Source: Allolobophora icterica (Eukaryota > Annelida > Clitellata > Crassiclitellata > Lumbricidae). From it: a stretch of 64,000 nt of DNA. The stretch covers positions 39,740,617 to 39,804,616 of the forward strand of contig OY744614.1 in the NCBI GenBank assembly GCA_963556255.1, in the 5' to 3' direction. The position numbers were made by a program, and so were the translations under genes. Under the pieces are notes generated by a model, which was given only the letters and a program-made list of their open reading frames with translations, was not told where the DNA came from and made no database searches. Below, one piece after another: positions 25,869 through 37,221 of the stretch. Positions within the stretch are counted from its first letter, which is position 1, and each line of letters opens with the position of its first letter.

Positions 25869-28800
25869 TCTAGAAGATATGACTCGCGCACAACTATCTT
25901 TTCGCCGGAAGGTGAGTTTAATGTGGGAATGACTTGAAGTTTGGTAACAGAATTCAGCAGTTTGTGTATATAATATTGACCTTACATGGATGAGTGTGCG
26001 GCATGGCATTTTAAATGAATTAGACTATTGACCTGCTGAATATTTAGAGAAATGCTGGCGCTCTGGCGAAGCGTATGAGTACAAATATGTTCCATCGGGG
26101 ATTTTTGCCACAAGAAATATTGATTAAATTTGATCTGCTGTAATTTGACTGGTAGACAGTTACATGATATTCAGTTTTATATAATAGGGAGGGAGGAATG
26201 GAAGGGGAGGAAAGAAGAGGCGATAGGGAAACATAGCTAACAGGGAGCAAAAAGGGAGTTTTCTTAAGGGATTTTTTGCTGAACTAGCATTGCAGACACT
26301 GTGCATAGGATAGACTAGTTTTTCAATAATTTCTTAGTCATGAAAGATGGATTGGGATATCTGGATCACTGCTTTAGCAATGAGCATGTACTAAAATGCT
26401 TGGGAACTAATCCCTCTCGCCATTAAAGGATTAAAGAAGTGGTAATAAAATTGGAGCTGTTGGTATCATTTGGTATTGCCAATGCTGGGCTTTATGGAGT
26501 ATGACGTACGTGTGTGCCTAGTTATGGCACCATTTGTTTGAAATGGTGTTCCCTGAGGATGTATGTTTGTGCATGTTTATCCATCTGTGTGAAAGTCTTC
26601 CTCTGTCTTGATCTCTGTCTGTTATTGCAATCTGCCTGATCTGGAAACTTTTGTGCCATCATTATTGTAATTTGCACAGCTTCAACTTAAGTGGTCACTT
26701 CTGAGCAAAATCAGTAAAAAGCATAATCCATTGGACTGAAACTGTTGAGATCAATGAGGCGCCGCTACTCCACAGTGCTCCATAAAAGCTTCACTGTGGT
26801 CAGTCCATCTTTCTGGAATAGGTTGCCTAGCAACCTCAGAAACGAACTTCTTAGTCTTTCTTTGCCCCTTTTCCGCAAGCTTTTGTGGAAAACCAAATCG
26901 TGGTTTGGTGTTGTGAGGTCGGGAGCACCTCTGAGGAATGTTTTATAGTGGAGCTATACAAATTTATGATTGCAAGAGTGTTTTTTTGCGAGAGCCTGCT
27001 TCTGAGTAGGGGTCCTGAAGTGGCTCTACATAAATTATGCATTATGTGTAAAAATTTGTGTGTTGAAGGGCGATTGTACCAGGTGGAGTATGCCATGGAG
27101 GCAATTGGTCACGCTGGTACCTGTCTTGGAATACTAGCATCCGACGGAGTTCTTCTGGCAGCAGAAAAAAGAAACACCAACAAACTTCTGGATGAAGTTT
27201 CATTCTCTGAGAAGATTTATAAACTGCATGAGTAAGCTTTTTCTTTATTAATTTTTTGCAAATTGGTGTTGTAATATTGTTTTCTTATATCGTACTGCTA
27301 CGGCGCAGCATAGGGCATTCTCCGTGGTGGTGGAATGACCTGCCTCTCTCCCTTCGCTCCCTCCCTAGGGACCTCTCAGGTACTTTCTATGGCCTTTTTA
27401 AGACCCCTCTTTTTGACCGGGCCTGGGTCACTGAATAGATTTCTTGAAGGGGCGCTATCTAAGTTCATTATAGATAGATAGATAATTTTTAGTTATTTTT
27501 TTCAGTGATATGGCATGCAGTGTTGCTGGTATTACATCGGACGCAAACGTTCTGACCAATCAACTGCGTCTCTTCTCACAGCGCCATATGTTGCAATACC
27601 AGGAGCCTGTTCCATGTGAACAGCTTGTGGCAACTCTGTGTGACATCAAGCAGGCTTACACTCAGTTTGGAGGTAACTAACTGACAAAGAGTTGTAGAAA
27701 ATCAATTAAAATTTCTAGCATTGTTAATTTCATGGTCACGTAATGTTATAAGCATGTTCTATTCACGTTTGATAGTTATTGTCTCTTGGGAGTTATGCTT
27801 TGTAGAGTCATTCTGCCATTCATACAACAAAATACTATGTTTTATATCATATTAGAAACACTGGTAACCTGATCACTGACGTTAAGTCATTTAGTAGTTG
27901 AAGGGTGACCATGAGTATTGGGTAGTGTAATGATGAAATACGTTGGTATGTTAAGTGGTGCACAGGTAGCTTATAAGTAAGTAATTAGTAATCTGTTGCG
28001 CAAAAGGCATCAACCAATGGCACACCAAAACCAAGCCATAATCAGGTCAATGTCCAAAAGATCTGTCCGTAAGATAGAGAATAGCCTATGGTGGCTAGGC
28101 AATTTGAAAGTGTCCTCTTTGGAACAAGCTTGGGCAATCATGCGCATATAATTTCATATTGGTGTTAGCTCAAAAATAAAGGGCCCTGCAATGTTCTGGG
28201 GGTTGAGACCTTGGGGCTTGTCTGCTACCTGTACACTACAATCCTCTAAGGGAAGGAAATGAGCATCTCCCCTGCATCGCAGTAATGGTATGGGAGACCC
28301 GAGTGTTTGTTATTTCTTGCAAGTAGGTAGACGAGAACAGGGAATGACAGGCAGGCTATGCCAAATATTCTGTTTCGAATAATCTAAAATTGCTTCACTG
28401 CAAATGTTGAAAATTTTGCAAATGCCGTCTTCTTTTCTAGGAAAGCGTCCATTTGGCGTTTCGATTTTGTACATGGGTTGGGATAAGCACTATGGATATC
28501 AGTTGTATCAGAGTGATCCAAGTGGCAACTATGGAGGATGGAAGGCCACTTGCATTGGAAACAATAGCTCGGTAGGTAACTCGTTATATTTGGTTGAGAA
28601 TTCTATTTTTTCCTGCTTCCTGTTGAGATTTAGTTGTCTTGATTTTACTTTAGACTTAGTTTTTATCTATTCGTGAAACAGAAAAATCCTTTACAAAGTT
28701 TTCAGATAGGCTTGTGGGTTGTATGCATGTGAACGTTTGTTTGTTGCCTTTTAATACAATAATACATCTGAAATTTGATAATGCCCCCTTAAAAACTTCA

Positions 28801-29592
28801 CAAAGGTGCTGTGCAATAGATGAGCATGTATCGGTTATGAAATTAGAATAGAATATTCTTTATTAAACCAATTGCGAACCGCATTTTGGTGTACATAAAC
28901 ATAAAAACATTCGCACATACATAGCCCTGCAAAAGTAGCAGTGGCCTAACCTATATAAATAGTGTTAATCAGCGAGTTATTCATCTAATTATGAGTGCAG
29001 CATCCTAGTTAAGAATGTTTTTCTCATGATACTGTCAGCCGAAGGAATGGCTCGGTTATGGGCTCGGGTTCGGAGTGCATATCCAGTCACCTTTAAATTG
29101 CAAAGTTTAAATCATAAGCACTTTACTTGTATGTCTTTAGTGAATATCATAATGGATAAATTTTTTAGGCTGCAGTTTCCATGTTGAAACAAGAGTACAA
29201 AGAAGGTGAAACAAACCTACAACAAGCCCTGGACCTCAGCATAAAAGTCCTGAGTAAAACACTGGACACTAACAAACTGACGTCCGACAAAGGTATAGAA
29301 TATCCAACATTTAGATTCAAATTAAACCAGATTTTCATCTTGTTTCTTGAAATGGTTTCATTTAATGCAAATAAAGTGATCCACTAGAATTAGATTTTGT
29401 TTTTCTGCTGTCTGCTAATTTGTTTATTACTCATTGACCTTTTCAGTGGAAATAGCAACACTAACACGTGAGGATGGCCGGACACGCATACGCATTCTGC
29501 TCTCTACAGAACTAGACGCATTGATCAAGAAGTATGAGGCAGAGGAAGCTAAAGCCGAAGCAGAGAAGAAAAAAGACAAGCCAGCATCTTAA
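25869..29592 (+). CDS. PSMA4: Proteasome subunit alpha type-4 (alpha-3), first exon not resolved
   Basis: This is an outer-ring alpha subunit of the 20S proteasome core; alpha subunits gate the chamber and are not catalytic. Exons: 25869-25911, 27069-27231, 27506-27672, 28441-28571, 29169-29292, 29447-29592, with consistent phases, for 257 aa plus the initiator Met (human 261). The alpha signature runs across the first junction: [11 protein letters not shown] then [12 protein letters not shown]. Later landmarks are [48 protein letters not shown] and [15 protein letters not shown]. The Lys/Glu-rich C-terminus ends KKKDKPAS. The start codon must lie on an upstream exon; an in-frame ATG 12 nt before the SRRYD codons (25857) would skip the likely acceptor. 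Two LINE tails flank exon 2 closely. Confidence 0.93.
26745..26968 (+). pseudogene. Non-LTR retrotransposon ORF2 C-terminal fragment
   Basis: The open frame contains [18 protein letters not shown] and then FRKLLWKTK, the conserved CR1/L2-type tail after the reverse transcriptase. It ends [12 protein letters not shown], followed by GTGGAGCTATACAAATTTAT. A second tail remnant follows at about 26970-27055, directly before PSMA4 exon 2. Both sit in PSMA4 intron 1 in the sense orientation. Confidence 0.75.
27289..27470 (+). pseudogene. Non-LTR retrotransposon ORF2 C-terminal fragment
   Basis: The frame reads [19 protein letters not shown] and then [11 protein letters not shown], the same LINE C-terminal motif as at 26745 but from a different subfamily. 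It is followed by GGGGCGCTATCTAAGTTCAT and a GATA run. It lies in PSMA4 intron 2. Confidence 0.75.
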
Positions 29593-30107
29593 AGTGAGTA
29601 GATTTGACACTTGTTAGTCACAGAAACTCTGCACAAGGTCAAAAGTGTCAATGTTATTTTAAAAAGGACTAGTTTTGGACCAATTTATACAGTGAAAGCA
29701 CACAACAAGAAAACATTTAACATGAATTATTGGTTAACATGAAGCGTGTTCTGGCATCAACGTTTTTAAATGTAAGTTAGTTCCTTTATCATGAAACCAA
29801 GACCACAAGAATTTTTGTGAAATTGACAAATTTCTACGCATCTGGACTACTTAATGTAGTAGCAGAGTGACACATTAATAATAAAGGCTTGAGATATCAT
29901 CAGATAACTGAAGCATGGGCAAGTGGCTAATGCCTTGGCTTTCACCTCTGCGATCTGGGTTACACATACTAGTAGACTGTATCATCACCTATGTGAAAGC
30001 TCTGTGGCCAACATCTTTAGACATTTTTTAGCACCTCCTCAAATCCAGAACAGTATTCGACTCCTAGTATGTTTTGCTATGCTTGGTTGATCAGATGTTT
30101 TTATCTT
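29593..30107. other. PSMA4 3' flank
   Basis: There is no exon. An AATAAA at about 29880, roughly 290 bp after the PSMA4 stop, is a candidate poly(A) signal. A weak tRNA-like segment near 29930-29980 looks like a decayed SINE head. Confidence 0.35.
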
Positions 30108-30169
30108 TTAACAATGAGAGGGATTAGTTTTCCATGCATTTTAGTACACTCTCGTCGTTAAAGAGTTAA
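30108..30169. mobile_element. TTAA-flanked micro-element, copy 2
   Basis: This 62-bp unit starts TTAACAATGAGAGGGATTAG and ends CTCTCGTCGTTAAAGAGTTAA. The terminal complementarity is partly lost on the left. It has the same family layout as copy 1. Confidence 0.6.
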
Positions 30170-30286
30170 CACGAAAGTCAGTTGACAAATTATTCCCACT
30201 AGTCCCCTTTAGTTCGTCTGAATGTGCACTCTACTTTAAATATCCATTTAAGTTTAACTATATTCTTATTAAATGCAAAGTAGACT

Positions 30287-30356
30287 TTAACCCTTTAATG
30301 ACGATAGGGCTTGGTTTTCCATACATTTTAGTGCACGCTCGTCGTTAACGTGTTAA
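30287..30356. mobile_element. TTAA-flanked micro-element, copy 3
   Basis: It starts TTAACCCTTTAATGACGATA and ends CTCGTCGTTAACGTGTTAA, 70 bp in total. It lies 117 bp from copy 2 in the same orientation. Confidence 0.65.
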
Positions 30357-30499
30357 GGGATATGAAAATACTTTCATTTTGGTGTACCAGTAGAACCTCT
30401 TAAGACCCAGATACAGAGAATAGTTTTAATTTCCCTGAACTGTGAGGCGTGCAATTTAAGATCAGAACTGAGAGCCAATAAATTTGGTAATAAACTAAA

Positions 30500-30751
30500 T
30501 CAAAGGTTTACTCTCGTCACCATCACCATTTCAAGCATATTCGAAATTGGGTTTCTTTTAAAAATATATCCTAGGTTAGCACATCTACCAGTACTTGTTG
30601 TTGTATATTTTGCAGGTTCATGATATCGTTCCAGTCGACATCCAACACTTTCAATTTCTCCCAGTAGGCATCTCTCAGAAGTGGGACTCGTTACTGAACA
30701 TTCTAGGCTGACACTGTCTGTTTTCAGATAAAATTGTTTTCTCTTAGACAT
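30500..30751 (-). CDS. Hypothetical 83-aa open frame
   Basis: A minus-strand ATG frame, MSKRKQFYLKTDSV..., lies between the PSMA4 and caspase 3' ends. I recognise no domain and see no signal peptide or membrane segment. It could be downstream caspase 3' UTR sequence, a short lineage-specific exon or chance. There is no splice evidence. Confidence 0.15.
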   Translation of the reverse strand: MSKRKQFYLKTDSVSLECSVTSPTSERCLLGEIESVGCRLERYHEPAKYTTTSTGRCANLGYIFKRNPISNMLEMVMVTRVNL

Positions 30752-30824
30752 ACAAACTATAGAAACGATTTAAAATTGACAACTGTTTTGTTTATCTGTT
30801 TCCGGATAAAATTGTTCAACTGAA

Positions 30825-30981
30825 CCTATGTAATACAGAACAATTTCCCTTTGTTCTCAAAACGAGAACCAGTTTTTATTGTGTTGTGAGCTTAAGACTG
30901 CTTATCCTGTGTAATACAGAACAATTTCCCTTTATTCTCAAAACAAGAACCAGTCTTTATTGTGTTGTGAGCATAAGACTG
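30825..30981. repeat. Tandem duplication in the caspase 3' flank, carrying poly(A) hexamers
   Basis: A segment of about 76 bp at 30825-30900 is repeated at 30906-30981 with a few changes. Each copy holds TTTATT, which is AATAAA on the minus strand (30875-30880 and 30956-30961). The nearer one is about 170 nt past the caspase stop, so the duplication probably gives two alternative poly(A) sites. Confidence 0.7.
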
Positions 30982-31130
30982 AACAATGAATCAAACTGGG
31001 CAAGATTTTTTGTAGCACGATACAACGAATACGACCAAACAAATCAGGTTAAGGTTTTCTTCGCAAGGCATTTGCACCTGAGAAAGTCTGCAGTCTAGTT
31101 TAGACAGGTACTGCTTCAGTCTAGCTTGTG

Positions 31131-34100
31131 TCAACTCGTAAAGTACAGCCGCTTTGAAAGCGTGTCTTTCCTCTCGGCAATCTGGGTGTAGTGGCCTTTA
31201 CCTCGGAAATTCGAAACAATGTTGCAAACCTGCAAATACATATTGAAACACTGATTTTAGCTTTCAGTTTCTGTTGGTCAGACAAGTTAAAAATGAACTT
31301 GGGTAAACCTACAATGTAGTCCCTTCAAAGACTTGATGGCTAAACATTTGTCTCTACCCTTTGCCAAACAGCATCTCTAGCTTCACAAATTGAACTGAAA
31401 TCTTGACAGTGTATTAATGTTTAAACCTGTGATCATTTTGCTTCATATAATATAGCTATCACACTAGAATGCGGCATGTGCTCAGTCGATGTGGAATTTC
31501 TGTAGGTTGAAGACTTCTTACATGTACTAACTTTAAAAGGCACAATACAACAAATACTTTTAAGAAACCTTGTCCATAATCAGGTACGTAGTCACCTGAG
31601 TCATTAAATTAATTAGGTGTTCCTTGCAAGCTCGGTTTGAAAAGACATAGACTATCGCTCTGATGAACCACGACCCACGATCAGGATGACGAAAGGCTTC
31701 AGAACCTAATAACAAAAACAAGTGAGCTTCATTTGATAATACCATGGATAACAGACCTGGTGTCGACAGAAACACATGCTTGGCTTCGAATTTAATAATA
31801 ATATTTATTCTTTAATTAAGCGCCTGCAAACGCACTGCGCTGTACATGTACATGTTATGCGATAAACCTTAACTACTAACAGAACAGACAGCCTGCAATA
31901 CACGGCGCAAATTGCAGCCTACAAAGCATGTCCGCCTATGGGACTCGATCTCTGTACCTCTCGCACTCTACGCCAGATGTTTTCCAATGCGCTATCGGGC
32001 CCCAAGGAGATGGTAATGAAAGAAATGTATGAAGACAGCTGCACTTTTAGCTGTATGGGACTACTTGTAAAGTGCCTTTAAGAACCTCACAAGAGTGCTA
32101 ATGCTTGCACTTTAGCTATTGAAAGTTGACTTACTTATCGCCCCAATGACATCTCCAGTTTCATAGTTATTGATAGCTTTCAACATTTCACGACAGCCAC
32201 GACTGTTTCGACACTGTGAAGCCTGTAATTATATAGGCCTATGCTGTGCACAAACAAGGAATAACAAATTCAGTTCTGTAAAAAAGACACCAAACTGAGA
32301 CACGAAAAGAGACTCAAAAACCGTTGGCAGTTGAAAGGATACAGTATTGTGTCTTTGGTCAATAAGTCTGCAAATTTCTAGTGCCCAACTCTCGGTCATA
32401 TTATTTCTCTTACCTTCGGCAGTAGCAAAGGCCAACATAATGTCAGGATTGTTCCAAACTGCGCTGCTTGTGTCTATGAGTTCACGGCACCCATCTGTCC
32501 TCTCGTTTCCATCTGTCTTTTTATTCGCCTCATTCGATGTGGCTGGAACGCTTACAGTAAGTTTACCTAAACAGACATGTTCTGCTTTGAAGTGTTCTGC
32601 TGCCTTGGATGACACTTTGAATATTAGCATATCAGCACTAGATGTACCACTGTGAAGCTGCATCAAAAACTAGTGCAAAGGTTTAAGAAGAAACTGTACC
32701 AGTTGGGTAGAAAGCCAACCATTAAGACTGTCTTTATTAAGCATCAGGCATACTTGCATATTAAGTCACTTGCAGTTATATGAACATTTTATGCCAATAT
32801 GCTATCAGTATTTCAAGATATCATGCCACACTTTCAAGTTTAACTTGTTTATAGTTAACATCAGTAATCAGTGCACTGGAACCTCTCTATCAGATGCAGT
32901 ACTATAAAATGAATTCTAACATAGGCGCCGACTTTTGCTTTTGTCTCTGGGTGCCAATCAGGGGCGGATCCAGAAGGTTTATAAAAGTTTTACAGATCAT
33001 CTCCAAAAAAAACTGATGACCTTTTTTTTAGTCATCCGGAAAAATTCCACATTATTATTTCGTCATTTTCCATCTACACATAAACAAATTTAAAATGGGG
33101 GCCTTGTCTCCTAAAATTTGACGACTTTTTTAGGAATTCATCCCCAGAAAAAATTTGACGACATTTTTTTAGGAATACCCCAAAAAATTGAATTTAAAGT
33201 CCGAATTCTTCTGGGGGCCAGGCCCCCACTGAACTTTTTCTCTGGGTGCATTGGCACCCAAGGCCCCCAAGAAGTCGGCGCCTATGAATTCTAATATAAT
33301 CTTGCAAGAACTGGAATCCCAGACTCAAAATGTAGTTTTCTAATATGAGCTTCTTGTAATTCAATCTCAGAAAGCAATTTTATATGTGGCTCCCAGAAAT
33401 AGTAACAGAGCCTAGTACATGTATATTGAAGTTTATTCTAGTACCCACCAACATTCATATGAAAGTTCATTCACATTTTAAAGAGTAATATTTTATCTAT
33501 CAACAGCTCAATATTAAATCTAAGAAACACCTACTTCCTTGACACGCCTGCATGAAGAATAGCTTTGGTTTTCCTGCCATTATAGGACACTTTTCATCAC
33601 TAAAATGGGCAAGGATATCCTGGTAGATATTCAGCTCAGCTCCATCAAAACCATAGACCACTCCTCTTGCACCGTGAGACATGATAAAGAACAAGAAAAT
33701 GTCATATGCACCACCATTAAGTCGCTTCTTTGCAGCCTCCAATTCACCTAAAATTTCCTGAAACAAGTAAACTAAACATTTTATTTCAACTGCAAGACCT
33801 ACAGTACCGCCATAGGCGTAGATTCTGGGGGGGGCAGCCGAGGCACGTGCCCCCAATAATCAAGGAGCCGGGGCAATGCCCCCCAAAAATCGAGAGGAGA
33901 ATTTCTTCAAATATTAAAATATGCTTCAATGTAGACAAATTTCTTCAGAAACAGAAAAACAGAGACACAGAACTGAAATACTATCAGAAATTCATAATGA
34001 AAACAAAGATTTTTTTATCTTCAATATCTTCAATATGAAACAAATTTACATGCTAACAAAACGCCCCATTTCATACGTATTAACTTAACACCCGAAGCTT

Positions 34101-37100
34101 TTGCTAACTGCCCAGACCTGAGGTAAAAGAAGTTTTTTTCGGAGTTTGGTTTTAAAAACACCAGAAAATTAGTTTTTAAAAATAAATTTCTTAGTTTTGT
34201 GAAGTTATTTTAATAACATTGATTTAATGATTTTTAATTTTCGGAAATCGCAACTGAATTAAACTGAGTTGGAGCTCTTGTTCATGCAATTTTTCATGAT
34301 TTTTATGAACCGAAAATCTGAAAAACAACGAAAACCATAAAAACAAAAAAACAAAAAAACAACCTTTCATCTTGAAAAAACTTGTTTTTTTTGCACCTCT
34401 GGTCCATGCCCCACGTCCCCCAATATTTTGGACAAGTTTACGCCAGTGAGTACCGCTATTACCGCTTTCAGTGTAAGTCTGTCAACAACCGTCAGTACCT
34501 AAGAAAAACATTTGTACCTAAACTTAATCTTTACGTTACCTATCTTATTCATCCAAAGGCAAATACAAGGAATTCAAGCCAAATAATTGCATAATAAATA
34601 GCCAGCAATAGTTAAGCTCTAAGTATCATAGGGCACAGCACGCTTGATAACAAAAGAAACATTTCGTAACAGTTATGATTTCTTCAAACCGAAATCTGAT
34701 ACTGGTAACCGTTTTCCTATTTTTAAAAGTCAACCAAATCATTAATTTAGCTCTCCTAAGTGTAGTTTGAATACTGTACACTACTAATCTTACAATCTGC
34801 ACTGAAGTATTTTGAAGGTAGAAATGGGATAACAGAATATTCTTAAATGTTTTTTAAAAATAGTTATAAGCCTATGTCAGTCGTGATAATCAGTAGCCTT
34901 TCACACTTTGTGAACCATTCTGCCATCCAGTCGAGACACCCCAAAGCCAGGTTCAAGGCGCCCTTGGGGTGCTGCGGAAACCAGGTTGGGAAACACAGTC
35001 CTTTAGATACTTAAACATAAACTTCTTGTTAGTCAACAGACAACCGTTATACAAACCTTAGCAGTTTGATTATCTCTGACAATAACTTCAAAATTAAATA
35101 GCTCGAACAGATGCTTTGTGTTTTCCTTATCATAATCACTGCCATGCCTCGCTTCAAATCCAGATGCACTGAAGAAGAGGTTGTTTATAACAATTGCAAG
35201 AGCTGTTTTTCCTTGTCTGATCTCATAAACGTCCTGAAAGAGAAAAGCATTCAATATTCATAAATGAATCTGTTGTATTGTTTTAAAACTTCTGTTTGCA
35301 CATATATTTTATTTCAGAAATTTAACATCTTACTGACTCGCTATAGTTAACTTTTGGAAGCACTTGTATTGCATAACTGCTCTGAAATATTTGCAATATT
35401 GTATTCAATTTTACCAGTTTTACACGGAGTGACAGCTAATGGCCACTAGTGCCATTTGACATCAACCACTACCTTACTATACAAGGCTCAAAGTATCTTT
35501 TAAATCTATGCTGGATTCATGTATTCTAAATAAACACTAAAATCAGTAGTTACCAATATTCATAGACACTAAAGATGACAGGCTACTTTTTTAACAATTT
35601 AATCACCCAAGCATCATCAATTAATTTGAACCACACAACTATAAACTGTTTATTAAATAATCAGTAAAAATCAAATAACATACGTGTTGTTGCTTTAACG
35701 TTGACCTAAAATCTTCAGTCATTGGTTTCACTTTTATGTTCATTATTCCTGGTTTATCTGCATATGGTCCTGCCGCTTCTGAAATGCACAGTACAGAAAA
35801 TGAGATGGTAACTAAGCTAACAGATTTCATACTCATATTTCACTACTTTGGCAATCGTTAACGATGTTGCCTGGACTAATGATTGCAGCAGCTTTCTTAT
35901 ATTAGATAACTGTGTAGGTTGCAGTGTAGCTATGTTGCAGTATATATATACACTCACTGTTATTTAGCATTAGTTAGGACTCTACACAGTTGCTATGTTT
36001 TTAGTTACCGATTAGCTAATCAATTAGACAAACATCTCATTCTGATCGATTAGCTGTCATCTGATTATAATTCTAGTTGATTAGCAATGTTTAGCTAATT
36101 CTAATCATAAAACGATCAGCTGATCAATGAGACATTTTGAAATTATGTTGAAAATGAGTTAATTAAGAATGGGTTATTAATAATAAGTTTGAATACTGTT
36201 TTAATTATCTGTTCTTGGTTATAAAACAAGGGAACCAGTATAAGTTCTTATTTCAGTTCTCAGTTCTCTACAACCGATGTGTGTGTTATTGCTTGCTGTG
36301 CTTTGATCAAAATTTGGCAAATTCATGAAGCAAATATGTGTATGAATTATTAAAATCTAATTCTAACTGCTAATTGGTTAGTTACTGCTAATTCTACCTG
36401 TAATCGATTAGCTACAAGATTTTGCTAAATCTAATTCTAATCGATTAGCAAATTTCAGTCTTTAATTCTAATTATCAATTAGCAATTTAACTAGTCACGT
36501 TCATCTGTGGTTATGACATGCTTCATTAAAACTCAAATTCAGGTATAACACAGTTGGGAATTAGATAATCATAAAGCAGTTATTGATATGGTTCACTGAG
36601 ACAGCATATATGACAATATTCTAGAGTACTTTATTAATAAACCAAACATTCACCAATTATCTTAACAACGTCGTCCATGTTTCTCATCCAGTCATCAGCT
36701 GTGTCCGTGTAATCCACTTCCATAGGAACTTCATCTCTCACTCCAGAAAGCAGAAACGCAAGATGCTTCTGCTCCGATTCTCTCAGAGCTCTGACAAATC
36801 GGTCAAAAGCCTTTTTTCCTCGCCTAGGTAGAAGATCCAACAGGTATGCAGCCTTCTGCTGCGATGTCACTTTGCTCTGAAAAATAAATCAACATTTCAT
36901 TCACAATAGACAAATTCCTAATGCACTGTAAGTATTACTTATAATAACTGCTATTTTTGCCTATGAAAGTTAAATGCTGTACTTGAAAAATCAAATTTAA
37001 GATTATGTATGGACAAGAGAGTCGGTAACATTACAAGCATACATTCTTTGTGAACAGGAAAGAAACCGCAGAGCCAACAACGTTACCTCAATGGTTTCTT

Positions 37101-37221
37101 GCATGTCTGCTGTGATAACGTTATCTATACGCAAGACAGCCAACAGCTCCTCATTGACGATGACATTACGAACCAGTTCCAATCGATTATCCAAAAGAAT
37201 CTTTTTGTGATTTGGATCCAT
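31131..37221 (-). CDS. CARD-containing initiator-type caspase
   Basis: A cysteine protease of apoptosis or inflammation that cuts after Asp. Exons in transcript order: 37087-37221, 36654-36876, 35684-35778, 35057-35233, 33531-33757, 32414-32649, 31569-31705, 31131-31229. The frame stays open, for about 442 aa. The CARD comes first (NRLELVRNVIVNEELLAVL, LLDLLPRRGKKAFDRFV). The p20 follows, with the catalytic His in IMSHGARGVVYG and the catalytic Cys in FFMQACQG. The p10 holds MLAFATAEG and then HPDRGSWFI, and the protein ends LSKRLYFTS. The architecture is closest to caspase-2/9, but QACQG is the form seen in caspase-8/10. A duplicated exon at 32135-32222 offers an alternative p10 start. Transcript ends are not known, and the p20 donor has an alternative at 33535. 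Confidence 0.88.
31795..32012 (-). mobile_element. tRNA-derived SINE, second family
   Basis: Read on the minus strand it has a tRNA-like head starting GGGGCCCGATAGCGCATTGG and a B-box-like GATCGAGTCCCATAGG. The body ends in an A/T-rich tail, AAAGAATAAATATTATTATT. It lies in the caspase intron between the p10 exon at 31569 and the alternative exon at 32135. Confidence 0.6.
32135..32222 (-). other. Candidate alternative caspase exon (duplicated p10 start)
   Basis: An AG acceptor and GTAAGT donor bound an open 29-codon frame. It contains RGCREMLKAINNYETGD and resembles the end of the preceding exon, DGCRELIDTSSAVWNNPD. The phases allow it to be used instead of the 3' part of that exon: the GTAAGC donor at 32555 is phase 0, as is this acceptor, and its own donor joins 31705 in frame. 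The AFATAEG part of the p10 substrate pocket is replaced by VIGAIS. It may be a real isoform or a decaying copy. Confidence 0.45.
32920..33286. mobile_element. hAT-type MITE with CATAGGCGCCGAC ends
   Basis: The inverted ends are CATAGGCGCCGACTT and AAGTCGGCGCCTATG. An exact 8-bp duplication, AATTCTAA, flanks them (32912-32919 and 33287-33294). The interior has tracts of GGGGGCC/GGCCCCC and repeated GACGACTTTTTTAGGAATTC-like blocks, also found inside the element at 55598. There is no transposase. It lies in a caspase intron. Confidence 0.85.
33811..34448. mobile_element. hAT-type element with CATAGGCGTA ends
   Basis: The ends CATAGGCGTAGATT and AAGTTTACGCCAGTG are imperfect inverted repeats. 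An exact 8-bp duplication, AGTACCGC, flanks them (33803-33810 and 34449-34456). The element is 638 bp with no intact protein; a 102-codon plus-strand frame at its left end is not a recognised transposase. It lies 53 bp upstream of the caspase p20 exon in transcript sense, close to the splice branch region. Confidence 0.85.
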
